This document shows, piece by piece, positions 35,637 to 44,848 of a stretch of 64,000 nt of DNA. This DNA is from an uncultured Myxococcales bacterium (GTDB taxonomy: Bacteria > Myxococcota_A > UBA9042): positions 62,001 to 126,000 of the forward strand of contig CAIMLR010000026.1 of the NCBI GenBank assembly GCA_903842345.1. The letters run 5' to 3'. The notes beneath the pieces were generated by a model. The model was not told the DNA's origin and did not search any database. It was given only the letters and a program-made list of their open reading frames with translations. The translations under genes were made by a program, and so were the position numbers. How positions within the stretch are numbered: the stretch's first letter is position 1; each line of letters starts with the position of its first letter.

Positions 35637-37750
35637 GGCAGCACGGGGTAGACGTGGACGCTGCGCCAGGTGGCAATTGTCGTCGCGGTGGGCTGGCTGA
35701 GCTGCGGTGGGAGGATCTGGTTGGAGGCGGCGCTGCCATCGCCGTTGCCGAGCACGCAGGCGATCTTGAGCGGCGCGCCGCTGGCCGGGATCCCGTTGGG
35801 ATAGAGCAGCGCGAGGCTGATGCTGGCCTCAACTGCGGCGTTGCTGCTGCTGGCCTGGACGATGCCCTGGAGCCACGGCAAGTCCGCGAGGTTGCTCATG
35901 CCGCGCCAGCCGGCGTTGGTGGAGCCGGCCAAGTCGCCGCCGCCAAATGACGCCATGCCGACGCTCGCGAACGCGAAGTCGATGCCGATCTGGCTGTCGC
36001 TGACCGTGTAGAGGTTGCCGAGCGCGTTGTCGACCGCGCCGCTGGCGTCACCAATCGCGCTGGGACTCGCCGCGCCGGTGCCGCTGCCGTAGTCGACGTC
36101 GAGGTAGCACGCGATGGCGTTGAGCGGCTCGGTGGTGCCTTTGACGCCGACGTAGAGGTTGTTGGCGTCGTACGCGATCCACAGCTGGTTCAGCTCGTTG
36201 GTCTTGGTCAAATCCGCCGGGTTGTCCCAGTTGCTCAGCGTGTCATTGATGGCGCTGAGCGACATCGCGTTCCAGTCGGAGTCCAGGAGCCCGTCCACAA
36301 TCGGCGTGTCGATCGGCACGACGTCCAGCGCCGCCGCCAAGCTCAGCATTGCACCGCTTGTCGGCTGGATGGCGACGTCGGCGAACGCGGGCGGGAGAGG
36401 CGGCACGGTGACGGAGAGGCCCTTGCCGGCGATGAGCTGCGGATTGCTGCCGACGCCGAACATCGTCGCGTCGGCGACGGACGTGAACTTGACGCCAAAC
36501 GCGGTGTTCAGGTTGTCGCCGAGCAGGATGACCGTGCCGCCGCCCTTGGCCGCGGTCCACGTGGGCTCGATGCCGGTGAGCGTCGCAACCGGCGCGCTCG
36601 TCGTGTCGGCCGTGTCGGTCGTGCCTGCATCGACGTCCGTCGTGCCGGCATCCGTGTCCACAGGCGCCTTGCAGATGCCGTTCACGCACGTGTCGCTGCC
36701 GGTGCACGGCGGGTCGCAGCTGAGCACGGGCTTGCCCGGCACCACAAACGCCGTATTCAGCGTCTTGCCTTTGGAGTCCTTGGACAGAATCACCGGCACG
36801 CTTTGCCACGTGGCGTCAATCGCTGACGCGGTCCACGCCAGCACGCCATCCGGCAGGCCGTTGCCGCCCTGCTTGTACTCCTGACCATCGATCGGATCCG
36901 CGTCGCCTTGGGTCGTCACGAACGTGAACTGCACTTCATCGCCGGCATTGAGCGGCCCATCGTGCTTGCCCAGGTTCTGCTTGAGCACAAACGTCAGGAT
37001 GCCATCGCCCGCGACGGCGTCGCCCTTCAGGCCGTCGTCCAGCAACTGCACCGGCGTCCACTGGTTCAGCGTGCCTTTGACAAAGAACTTGAAGTCGTTG
37101 GTGTTCCAGGATGCGTACGCCTTGTTCAGCGCCTTGGTGTCCAGCGTGATCTTGGCGTCGAACGTCCCGAATTTCGGCAGCTTCATCCCCGGCACGGCAA
37201 AGGTCCCGCCCTGGCCTTGCTGGATCGTAAACGTGCCGTTCGCGCCCACCCACATCCAGTTGTTGAACTCGTTGAGCGCGCCGTACTCAAACAGCGTGTC
37301 CTTGGTCGCGACGAATTTGACCTGGTTGCTGAAAATGTGATCGCCCGCGGTCGCGCCCGCTTGCTCGTGGCCGCCGGGCTGCGCGCCGTCATCATAGAGC
37401 GCGACGAACGGTCCGTCGGTCGGCAGCCAGGACGTCGCGTACGTGATGCTGTTTGTCGCTTCGTCAAAGACGAACGAGCCGGTCCACTGCATGTCGCCGT
37501 CGGTGAACGTCTGGTTGGCGCTGTCGTCAACGGCGAACGTCAGCCAGACAAAGTCGCCTTTGACGATGGCATCGCCGTCGACCGTGTCGGAAGTCGCCGT
37601 GCCGTCGCTGGCGAGGCCATCGAATAGCGCGGTCACGTCGCCGTGAATGTCAGAACCGCCGGCGGCGTCGAGAACGGCGTTGCCGCCTTGCGCGGGCGAG
37701 CCACATGCAGCCAGCAAAAGCGCCGGTACCAGCCAAAATTTCGAGATCAT
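35633..37750 (-). CDS. Large lipoprotein with IPT/TIG and CBM9-like domains
   Basis: 705 residues from ATG 37750. The lipobox LLLAAC is close to the start, followed by an Asp/Ala/Thr-rich spacer. The N-terminal 350 residues contain two beta-rich blocks with Trp/Asp repeats (DDSANQTFTDGDMQWTGSF; NTNDFKFFVKGTLNQWTPV). A Cys-rich piece (CDPPCTGSDTCVNGICKAP) leads into an acidic Asp/Thr linker, then an IPT/TIG immunoglobulin-like domain (about 387-480: TLTGIEPTWTAAKGGGTVIL). The last 220 residues start DGLLDSDWNAM and include LWIAYDANNLYVGVKG, the signature of CBM9/DOMON-like domains. Likely a cell-surface binding protein. It precedes, and overlaps by four bases, the trpG-like gene. Confidence 0.7.
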   Translation of the reverse strand: MISKFWLVPALLLAACGSPAQGGNAVLDAAGGSDIHGDVTALFDGLASDGTATSDTVDGDAIVKGDFVWLTFAVDDSANQTFTDGDMQWTGSFVFDEATNSITYATSWLPTDGPFVALYDDGAQPGGHEQAGATAGDHIFSNQVKFVATKDTLFEYGALNEFNNWMWVGANGTFTIQQGQGGTFAVPGMKLPKFGTFDAKITLDTKALNKAYASWNTNDFKFFVKGTLNQWTPVQLLDDGLKGDAVAGDGILTFVLKQNLGKHDGPLNAGDEVQFTFVTTQGDADPIDGQEYKQGGNGLPDGVLAWTASAIDATWQSVPVILSKDSKGKTLNTAFVVPGKPVLSCDPPCTGSDTCVNGICKAPVDTDAGTTDVDAGTTDTADTTSAPVATLTGIEPTWTAAKGGGTVILLGDNLNTAFGVKFTSVADATMFGVGSNPQLIAGKGLSVTVPPLPPAFADVAIQPTSGAMLSLAAALDVVPIDTPIVDGLLDSDWNAMSLSAINDTLSNWDNPADLTKTNELNQLWIAYDANNLYVGVKGTTEPLNAIACYLDVDYGSGTGAASPSAIGDASGAVDNALGNLYTVSDSQIGIDFAFASVGMASFGGGDLAGSTNAGWRGMSNLADLPWLQGIVQASSSNAAVEASISLALLYPNGIPASGAPLKIACVLGNGDGSAASNQILPPQLSQPTATTIATWRSVHVYPVLP

Positions 37751-37788
37751 CGCGTGCCTCACAGACCGCGCCTGAACGGACTGCGCGG

Positions 37789-40473
37789 CTAATCGACCGT
37801 GACTTCGTCCAACAGGATGACGGTGTCGTAGATCGAGTCGCCCTTGTCCGTGGCGAAGAACTTCAGGTTCACTTTCTTGTCGATGCCGGAGAGGCCGCTG
37901 ACGTCCGTGCAGGTCTTCTGCCACGGGGTCATCCAGACGCCGCCCTGGTCAAAGGACACGTCGGCTTGGGTCAACGTCTTCCACTGCTGGCCGCACTTGC
38001 ACGCGGCACTGCCGGGATCGCACGGCGACTTGCCGCCGCAGTCGTAGGGGCAAAGCTGGTCGATCCACACGTCCGTCATGGTGATTTGGCCGGAATCCGC
38101 GGTCAGCGTGGCGCGGAATTCGTCCATGTACGAGGAACCGCACCATTCGATGAATTCCTCGCTGTAGAACTTCCAGAAAAAGCACAGGTTCTGCTTGTTC
38201 TTGTCGACGCAGAACGGCTGCTCCAACGAGCCGTTCTCGGTCGTGAAGCCCAAGCCCGTGGAAATGATGCCCATGAACTTGCCCGCGACGGGAACGGTCT
38301 CGCCGAGGCGGGAGACCACGCGGCCGTCGCCGACCGGCTTCCAGCCCGTGACCTTGCCGGTGTCCCAGCTCGGATTGATGAGGTTGGCGTCCTTGGTGTT
38401 GGCGGCGCTGTCCCCGTACAAGCGCATGTGCGCGCCGGCGTGCGCGGGATCTTCGCCCGGGACGATGGCCTGCAACACGCTCAAGCCGTTGTTGATGAGG
38501 CCGTCAAACAGGCCCCAGCCTTTGAGGTACGCGTAGTCGGCGTTGACGTAGTCCGAGTAGCCGATGACGGCCGCGGCGCCGGCAGCGATGAACTGCAAGG
38601 CCATCGAGCCGTTGTACATCGAGCGGCATGCGCCGAGGTACACAATGGACGCCGGGAATTTCTCCGGCGAGTGGCGGCGCACAAATGCGGGGAGAAAGCC
38701 GTAGGTCGAGTCGCCGACGACGACGCGGCCCGTCATGATGTCGGCCTGCGTGTAGTCGACGCAAACGCCGCCGCTCATCGACGTCTTGACGCAGGTTTCC
38801 GTGGGCTTGCAGCCATTGCTGGACTGGTCGCAGCTGCCGCTGTTGGCGGAGAGCGCGCTGCAGTCGACGTTTTCGCCGGACCAGATGACTTCCTGCGAGC
38901 CGAGATGTTCCCACGTGAGCGCCTTCTTGGCGTCCGCGTCCATCGTCAGGAACATGGAATCGCCGTGGCCGGTAATCGCGATCACGCCGTACGTCGCCAT
39001 CTGACGGTAGTATTTGAGCAGCGCGGCGTTGTCGCTGTAGGAATCGACGGCGAACGGCGGGCACTGCTTGGCCTTGAGCGCGGCGCCGGCCTGTGCGGCT
39101 TCATCGCCACCGGTCGCGGCAAACTCGGCTGCGAATGGCGCGAGCGCGAGCGCCCGACGCGTGCCAACGGAGTGGGTTGGCAACGCGGCGCCGTCGCCGG
39201 ACGGCGGACCACCTGCGCCGCGGAGGCCCTTGGACGCAAGGTTGAGCGCGCCCACGCGGCCCGTCTTGTAGCGAATCCAGATGTTGCCGCCGTCCGTCGT
39301 GCCGGCCTCCGCAACCGTCGCATCGGCTTGGACGGCCGCGAGCGCCGCCGCTTGGGCAGTCGCCGCAGGCGTGCCGCCGCCGGTTGCGGTCTTGTAATCG
39401 CCGCTCACCTTCTTTTGCAGGCCCACGATGGCGCTGCACTCAGACTGCGAAAAATGCGCCACCGCGTCGACTTCAGCGACCGGCGAGAGGGCCTGATACG
39501 TCGTCACGGCCGAACCGCTGAGCTTCACGCTCACGGTCGCGCGCACGCGGAAGCGGTAGATCTTGGGCGCGCTGGCGGTGAGGGTCAGGCACGCGGAGTA
39601 CACGCTGTCCTTTTGCGCGTCGTCGCAGTTGCCGCCGTTGCCGTTGTCCTGGAGCTTGTCGTAGTCCTGAATCGGCTTGCCGGTCTCGTCGACTTCAACA
39701 AGTTGGATCGTCGACGCGTCCACGACGCTGCCTGCGGCCGCCGCGCCTGGCACTGGCATCGCCACAACGAGCTTGGATGACTCGCCGACAAAGATCGCGT
39801 TGGGCGAAATGATCGGCGGGCCGTCAAAGGAAAACAGCGGGTTGTACGTGAGGTGAATGGAATCCGCCGCCGTCTGCGCGCCCTTGGTCGCCGTGACCGT
39901 GACGGTATTGTCGCCCTGGTCAAGGGTCAGGATGTCGCTCTGCCAGAATTCCTCGCACACCGGCTGGGCTGAACCCGCGCCGCAGACGACGCCCTTGGTG
40001 CCGTTGGCCGCCGACCACTCGATCTTCTCCGGGTGGCCCCAGGCGACGCCGGAGAGCGCGGCGCTCGCGCCTTCGTTTTGCGCCCAATCGCGGCCGCTCG
40101 GGCCGAGGATCTTGATGAGCAGTTCCTTGTATTCGTCCGGCTGCGTGGCTGCGTCGCCATCTTTTTGCCACGCCACGTCCGTGTCGCTGCCAATCGTGCC
40201 GTCAGTGCCCGCGGTCGAGTCGCCGGAATCGTCCTTCGCGATGTCGGAGGCGTCGCCGCCGATGGTGTCCGGCAGATCCGTGGTATCCGCCGCAGCGTCC
40301 TGATCGGTGCCCGTGTCCACGCCAGAAGTCGCGTCGCTGTCCGCGCCATTGGCGCCAGTCCCGTCCACGGTGGAGTTGCCGGAGCAGCCGCTTGCGCACG
40401 CGAATGCGAGGGCGGCCGCGGCGGCCAGGGCGTGCGCAGGCTTGGCTGAAGAAAGACCGAGAAAACCAAACAT
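37789..40473 (-). CDS. Large lipoprotein with putative caspase-like (clan CD) dyad
   Basis: 894 residues from ATG 40473 (GGAGG upstream). A signal sequence with Cys (FACASGC) and a 60-residue Asp/Thr/Ala linker are followed by an Ig-like region (about 140-260). Residues about 480-680 show a clan CD cysteine-protease-like pattern: strand YGVIAITGHGD (His503) and strand SIVYLGACRSMYNG (Cys616), then GAAAVIGYSDYVNADYAYLK and an amphipathic helix, as in gingipain/CHAT folds. The stretch between His and Cys is long (113 residues) and holds a Cys-rich insert (CKPTETCVKTSMSGGVC). The C-terminal 200 residues are a beta-rich adhesin-like domain. Protease activity is inference. Confidence 0.6.
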   Translation of the reverse strand: MFGFLGLSSAKPAHALAAAAALAFACASGCSGNSTVDGTGANGADSDATSGVDTGTDQDAAADTTDLPDTIGGDASDIAKDDSGDSTAGTDGTIGSDTDVAWQKDGDAATQPDEYKELLIKILGPSGRDWAQNEGASAALSGVAWGHPEKIEWSAANGTKGVVCGAGSAQPVCEEFWQSDILTLDQGDNTVTVTATKGAQTAADSIHLTYNPLFSFDGPPIISPNAIFVGESSKLVVAMPVPGAAAAGSVVDASTIQLVEVDETGKPIQDYDKLQDNGNGGNCDDAQKDSVYSACLTLTASAPKIYRFRVRATVSVKLSGSAVTTYQALSPVAEVDAVAHFSQSECSAIVGLQKKVSGDYKTATGGGTPAATAQAAALAAVQADATVAEAGTTDGGNIWIRYKTGRVGALNLASKGLRGAGGPPSGDGAALPTHSVGTRRALALAPFAAEFAATGGDEAAQAGAALKAKQCPPFAVDSYSDNAALLKYYRQMATYGVIAITGHGDSMFLTMDADAKKALTWEHLGSQEVIWSGENVDCSALSANSGSCDQSSNGCKPTETCVKTSMSGGVCVDYTQADIMTGRVVVGDSTYGFLPAFVRRHSPEKFPASIVYLGACRSMYNGSMALQFIAAGAAAVIGYSDYVNADYAYLKGWGLFDGLINNGLSVLQAIVPGEDPAHAGAHMRLYGDSAANTKDANLINPSWDTGKVTGWKPVGDGRVVSRLGETVPVAGKFMGIISTGLGFTTENGSLEQPFCVDKNKQNLCFFWKFYSEEFIEWCGSSYMDEFRATLTADSGQITMTDVWIDQLCPYDCGGKSPCDPGSAACKCGQQWKTLTQADVSFDQGGVWMTPWQKTCTDVSGLSGIDKKVNLKFFATDKGDSIYDTVILLDEVTVD

Positions 40474-40606
40474 GGCGATGCCTCCGGGCGCTGGGACCAA
40501 GCCGTTCAGCGTACCCAACCCAGTACCGGCAGGCAAGCACAAAGGCTCACAAAATGCGCGACGCGGGCAGAATCGGAGGGCCGCCAAATCACGCGGGCAC
40601 GGGGAC

Positions 40607-41668
40607 TTATCCCTCGTGCGCCGGGACGACCGGCAGCGGTGTGGCAAACCGTTCCACCCAGAGCGGCACATGCGGCGCAGGCTCGTGGAAACATTCGCCG
40701 TCCAGCGTGTACGGTCCGCTCAGCCGCATCTGGTGAGCCACGGGCAAATCGACGACGCCCGCGCCGCCGCGCTCGGACATCAACGCCGGCAGCAGGCCCA
40801 CGAGTTTGCGCGGATCCGTCTCTTCCACAACGCGCACCGCAAAGCCCGGCGCGCCAAGTGGCCGGCGGATCGCCCGCACCGCGCCGATAGCCAGCGTCAA
40901 ATCCGCCGTGACCGCCGTGACTCCGCCGTACAACGCCCAGCGCTGCCCATCCACTTCCAGGTCCGCGTACGGCCCGAGCTTCCAGGACTCCTGACGCCAA
41001 AGCGGACTGCCCAGCAGCGCGCCGCGGCTGAATTCGAACAGAAAACGCGACAGCCCGAGATAGCCCGCGCCAAACCGGCTGTACAGTTCCAGCGCGTGGT
41101 ACGCGAGCGCCGAACCAAACACGAAACCGAGCCGCGGCGTCTCGCCTTGCCACTGCACCTGCAACATCGGCACCGGACGCACCGCCACGCGCGACAGCGG
41201 ACCGTGGCCAAAATCGCCCAGAAATTGCCGCAGCGTCTCGTGCGGCGGCCCGTGGATCGCCACGGAACGACCGACGATATTGAGTGTGCCGCCGTTCAGG
41301 ATCAGGATCCGCGGCCACGGCGGCATTTCCCCCGTGTTGCGTTGGGTCTCCTGGGCGAGCTGCCACAGCGCGTTGACCGCGTGGTGGAGGGACCCGTCGC
41401 CGCCGGCGATGGCCAGCACGTTCGCACCCTGCTCTGCGACGAGTTGGGCAATCGCCCGATGGAGCGACGCGAGGTCCCGCGTTTCCGCGTAGAGCTGCAT
41501 CCCGACGAGCGCGGCCAGTTCCGCGCGCTTGCCGGCACGCCGCAGACGCCGCGCGCGCGGATTCGCGACAACCGCCAGCCGCACCGGTGCGTCGGGCGCG
41601 CACGCCGCCTTCCGTTGGCGCAGGCCTTCCGCTGAAACAGCGTGGGCAATGGGATCTGGCACCGTCAC
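40607..41668 (-). CDS. Diacylglycerol/lipid kinase family protein
   Basis: 353 residues, GTG start at 41668 supported by GGAGGAGG. Cytosolic or membrane-peripheral enzyme of the DAGK catalytic-domain family (also sphingosine/YegS-like). Motifs: LAVVANPRARRLRRAG at the N-terminus, the nucleotide-binding VLAIAGGDGSLHHAVNAL (GGDG), and ILILNGGTLNIVGR (the GGT-N motif, here NGGTLN). The C-terminal half is a beta sandwich with VVDLPVAHQMRLSG. It should phosphorylate a lipid or polyol using ATP; which is unknown. Divergent from the FHA gene, with 210 bases between. Confidence 0.8.
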   Translation of the reverse strand: MTVPDPIAHAVSAEGLRQRKAACAPDAPVRLAVVANPRARRLRRAGKRAELAALVGMQLYAETRDLASLHRAIAQLVAEQGANVLAIAGGDGSLHHAVNALWQLAQETQRNTGEMPPWPRILILNGGTLNIVGRSVAIHGPPHETLRQFLGDFGHGPLSRVAVRPVPMLQVQWQGETPRLGFVFGSALAYHALELYSRFGAGYLGLSRFLFEFSRGALLGSPLWRQESWKLGPYADLEVDGQRWALYGGVTAVTADLTLAIGAVRAIRRPLGAPGFAVRVVEETDPRKLVGLLPALMSERGGAGVVDLPVAHQMRLSGPYTLDGECFHEPAPHVPLWVERFATPLPVVPAHEG

Positions 41669-41767
41669 GACGCACCTCCTCCGCGGTGCTTTGTCGCACA
41701 GTTCGCCGCCCCTTGCCTACCGGCGCAGCCACCGCCGTGGCGTTTCCGTGGCAAAATGGCAGTCCGC

Positions 41768-41795
41768 TTGCGTTTGGAAGTCATCCTGTTAGATT
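41768..41795 (+). promoter_or_regulatory. Promoter-like -35/-10 pair
   Basis: TTGCGT (41768-41773), 16 bases, TAGATT (41790-41795), in the divergent gap before the FHA gene (ATG at 41879). This is the best match in the window to the recurring TTGCGN/TAGANT form. Confidence 0.5.
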
Positions 41796-41878
41796 GCGGG
41801 TCGGTTCGGCGCACCCACAAGAGGGCCCATTGGGTCAAAGTGCGGTCGTCGCGATTGCGACTGAGGGTTCGAGCGCTG

Positions 41879-43612
41879 ATGGTCAAACTATCGATTCAGG
41901 ATAGCGAAGGCCGCACGACCATCGTGCCCTTGGCCGACGGCGAGCTGGAAATCGGCCGCGACGACTCCAATGCCATTTGCCTGACCGACCGCAACGTCTC
42001 GCGCCACCACGCGAAGCTGACGGTGAACGGCTCGCGCGTCTGGATCGAAAACGTGCAGGCGTCCTGGGGCACCAAGCTCAACAAGCTGCTGATCCGCGAG
42101 AAGCATGAAATCGCTGAAGGCGATCTACTGCAAGTCGGCGACTATACGCTGGAAATTAACAGTGAAGGGCAGAAGCAGCGCGACACTGCCCTGCGCGACG
42201 ACGCGCCGACGCGCACGGCCAGCAAGGGCGTGGATGGCGCGACCGCGATGATCAACCTCGCGGATCTGCAAGGTCTGGCGCCGGCCGCGGGGCCATCAAC
42301 GGCGATCCCGGAAGCGTCGCAGCCGCGCCTTGTGGTGGAGAGTGAGAATCTGCGCGGCATGGAATTGCGCATCTCCAAGACGCCCATTGTGCTGGGCCGC
42401 GTGCGCGAAAACGCCGATCTGGTGCTGGATCACCGCTCAATCTCCAAGGAACACGCCCGGCTGACGCGCATGAGCAACGGCACGTGGCAAATCCTCGATC
42501 TGGGCAGCGCCAATGGCTTGAAGGTCAACGGCGAGCCGTATTCCAAATGCGACGTGGAGTCCGGCGATCGCATCGAATTGGGCCACGTGACGTTGCGGTT
42601 CCTGGCTTCTGGGATCGCGACGCCGGGCATCGAAGACGTGGGCGGGCCCAAACGCAGCAAGGTGCCGCTGGCGATCGCAGTCGGCGTGGCGGCGGCGTTG
42701 CTCGCCGTGGGCGCAGTTGTGGCGCTGTCCGGCGGCAAGAAGCCCGCTGATGCGGCAAAAGACGATTCTGCGTCCATTCCGGCGGCGATCGCCAAACCGG
42801 AAGCGCCGGCGGCGGAACCGGCCCCTGCGCCCGAACCCAAGCCGGCGACGGACCAGGCAGCGGCGGATGCGGGAACGGCTGAAGCGCCCAAGTCCCCGGA
42901 GACGGCTGGAAGTGCGGCGACTGACGCGTTGGCCAAGGCCGAAATCCTGCGCAAGACCGGCGCCTACGACGACGCGCTCCAGGTGCTGCGCGCGGCGGAC
43001 ACGAACAACGCCCAGGTCTCCTTGCGGCTTCGCCAGCTTGAGGCGGAGAAGAAGTGGAAGGCGCAGCTCGATCTGGCGGAATCCCTGCTCGCCAAGGATC
43101 CCGCGTCGGCGCTTGAACACGCGACAGAGGCCAAGGCCCATCTCGCGGTGGACGATCCGTTGACGGCGACGGCCGAGAAGGTGATTGACGCGGCCAAGGC
43201 CGGTTTGTCGGAGAAGCACAAAGGCCCGAAGGCCGATGGCCGAGCCAAGCCGGAGCCAACGCCGCTGGTGAAGCCGGAACCCAAGCCGGAAGCAAAGCCC
43301 GTGGCCAAGCCCGAGCCGAAGCTGGAACCGCCGCCGGAAGTGAAAGCGGCGCCGGCGACCAAGTCTGGCAAAGACCTCTACGAAGAAGGCCGCAGCGCCC
43401 AGATGGACGGCAAGACGGACGCGGCGATCGGCCTGTACCAGCAAGCGGCGAAGGCGGGATTCGGCAAGGCGCACAAGCAGCTGGCGCTTCTCTATCAGGC
43501 CCGCAATGACAAAGGCGGATGCGCCAAGAACGCCAAGGCGTATCTGGAAAAGAACCCGTCCGCGGGCGATGCCGACGCCATGCAGCAGCTCCTCGACAAG
43601 TGCTCGAACTGA
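41879..43612 (+). CDS. Two-FHA-domain membrane protein with TPR/Sel1-like tail
   Basis: 577 residues. FHA domain 1 (about 1-95) has LEIGRDDSNAICLTDRNVSR and HHAKL; its later loop is divergent. FHA domain 2 (about 150-245) is canonical: VLGRVRENAD, SISKEHARL and DLGSANGLKVNG, able to bind phosphothreonine. A transmembrane helix lies at 262-284, after which a Pro/Ala/Glu-rich spacer, a helical repeat region (SLRLRQLEAEKKWKAQLDLA) and a C-terminal Sel1-like unit (LYEEGRSAQMDGKTDAAIGL) follow. It should sense phosphorylation by Ser/Thr kinases, such as the one at 60.5-62.2 kb, and transmit it across the membrane. nagZ begins 27 bases later. Confidence 0.85.
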   Translation: MVKLSIQDSEGRTTIVPLADGELEIGRDDSNAICLTDRNVSRHHAKLTVNGSRVWIENVQASWGTKLNKLLIREKHEIAEGDLLQVGDYTLEINSEGQKQRDTALRDDAPTRTASKGVDGATAMINLADLQGLAPAAGPSTAIPEASQPRLVVESENLRGMELRISKTPIVLGRVRENADLVLDHRSISKEHARLTRMSNGTWQILDLGSANGLKVNGEPYSKCDVESGDRIELGHVTLRFLASGIATPGIEDVGGPKRSKVPLAIAVGVAAALLAVGAVVALSGGKKPADAAKDDSASIPAAIAKPEAPAAEPAPAPEPKPATDQAAADAGTAEAPKSPETAGSAATDALAKAEILRKTGAYDDALQVLRAADTNNAQVSLRLRQLEAEKKWKAQLDLAESLLAKDPASALEHATEAKAHLAVDDPLTATAEKVIDAAKAGLSEKHKGPKADGRAKPEPTPLVKPEPKPEAKPVAKPEPKLEPPPEVKAAPATKSGKDLYEEGRSAQMDGKTDAAIGLYQQAAKAGFGKAHKQLALLYQARNDKGGCAKNAKAYLEKNPSAGDADAMQQLLDKCSN

Positions 43613-43639
43613 CGCCATTTCTACCCAGACAGGACAGCC

Positions 43640-44803
43640 ATGACGCGTGATCCCTTGCGTGCCGCGCAGACTCTGAGCGCGTCGGCGAATCTTGACGCTC
43701 AGGACGCCCGGCGCTTGGCGCTGGAGCTTTTTATTGTCGGCTATGAAGGCACGTCGCTGCCGGCGCAGTACGCCGAGTGGCTGCGCGAAGGCCTGGGCGG
43801 CGTGATCCTGTTCAAGCGCAATCTGGAATTCGCGGCGGACGGTGCGATTGACACGGCGGCGCTCGCTGCGCACACGGAATCCATCTTCGCGGCGTCCGAG
43901 CAATGCCCGTGGCTGCCCGCGCCGATCTTCTCGGCTGTGGATCAGGAAGGCGGGCTCGTCGCGCGGCTGCGCAAACCGTTCACGGAACTGCCGCCGATGC
44001 GCAAGCTGGGCGAGCGGGGCGACGACGCGCTCCTTGCTTCGGTCGGTCGCCAGCTGGGGCGCGAGTGCCTGGCCGCCGGTTTCAACCTCGATTTCACGCC
44101 GGTGCTGGACGTCGATACGAACCCGCAGAACCCGATCATCGGCAATCGGTCCTTCTCGCGCGATCCGGCTCAGGTGGCGCACTTCGCCGGCGTGCTGCTG
44201 GACGCGCTGCAAGCCGAGGGCGTGTTGGGCTGCGGCAAGCATTTTCCCGGCCACGGCGACACCAACGCGGACAGCCACCTGGAACTGCCGGTCCTCAACC
44301 ACGATCTGCAGCGCCTCAAGGACGTGGAACTGCTGCCGTTTCAGCGCCTTGCCGATCGCCTGCCGATGGTCATGACCGCCCACGTCCTTTTCCGCGCGCT
44401 GGATGCGGAGTGGCCCGCGACGGTGAGTCCGCAGATCCTGCGACCGCTGCTGCGCGACTACTGCGGCTTTGACGGGGTCATTGTCAGCGACGACTTGGAA
44501 ATGCACGGCATCGCTCAGGTGTTGCTGCCAGGAGAGGCCGTGCGACGCGGCATTGAGGCGGGATGCGACAATTTCCTGGTGTGCAGGCGGCAGGACACGC
44601 TGGAATCCGCGCTGGAAGGCGCCACCCGCGTGCTGCTGGGACTGGATGGCGCGGTGCAGCGCGACCGAGCGCTCGCGAGTGTGGCGCGCGTGCGTCGGCT
44701 CCGCGCGCGGCTCGTGCGGCCGCATCCGACCGCGGCGGGCATCGCCGCCGTGTTGAACGATTCGACGACTGCGCAACTGCGCACCGCGCTCGCCGGCTTG
44801 TAG
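43640..44803 (+). CDS. nagZ: Beta-N-acetylhexosaminidase, GH3
   Basis: 387 residues, ATG at 43640 with AGGACAG upstream. Glycoside hydrolase family 3 enzyme of peptidoglycan recycling, removing N-acetylglucosamine from 1,6-anhydro-muropeptides in the cytosol. Seen: AVDQEGGLVARLRKPFTELP, LDFTPVLDVDTNP, the catalytic His/Asp loop GCGKHFPGHGDTNADSHLEL (KHFPGHGDT), and the nucleophile strand GFDGVIVSDDLEMHGI. It is about 45 residues longer than E. coli NagZ, mainly at the N-terminus. It lies between an FHA protein and an S41 protease, all on the same strand. Confidence 0.93.
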   Translation: MTRDPLRAAQTLSASANLDAQDARRLALELFIVGYEGTSLPAQYAEWLREGLGGVILFKRNLEFAADGAIDTAALAAHTESIFAASEQCPWLPAPIFSAVDQEGGLVARLRKPFTELPPMRKLGERGDDALLASVGRQLGRECLAAGFNLDFTPVLDVDTNPQNPIIGNRSFSRDPAQVAHFAGVLLDALQAEGVLGCGKHFPGHGDTNADSHLELPVLNHDLQRLKDVELLPFQRLADRLPMVMTAHVLFRALDAEWPATVSPQILRPLLRDYCGFDGVIVSDDLEMHGIAQVLLPGEAVRRGIEAGCDNFLVCRRQDTLESALEGATRVLLGLDGAVQRDRALASVARVRRLRARLVRPHPTAAGIAAVLNDSTTAQLRTALAGL

Positions 44804-44848
44804 CCATTTGGCTTGCGCCGTGTAGCCCCGGCTGGCAGTCTGCAACGC

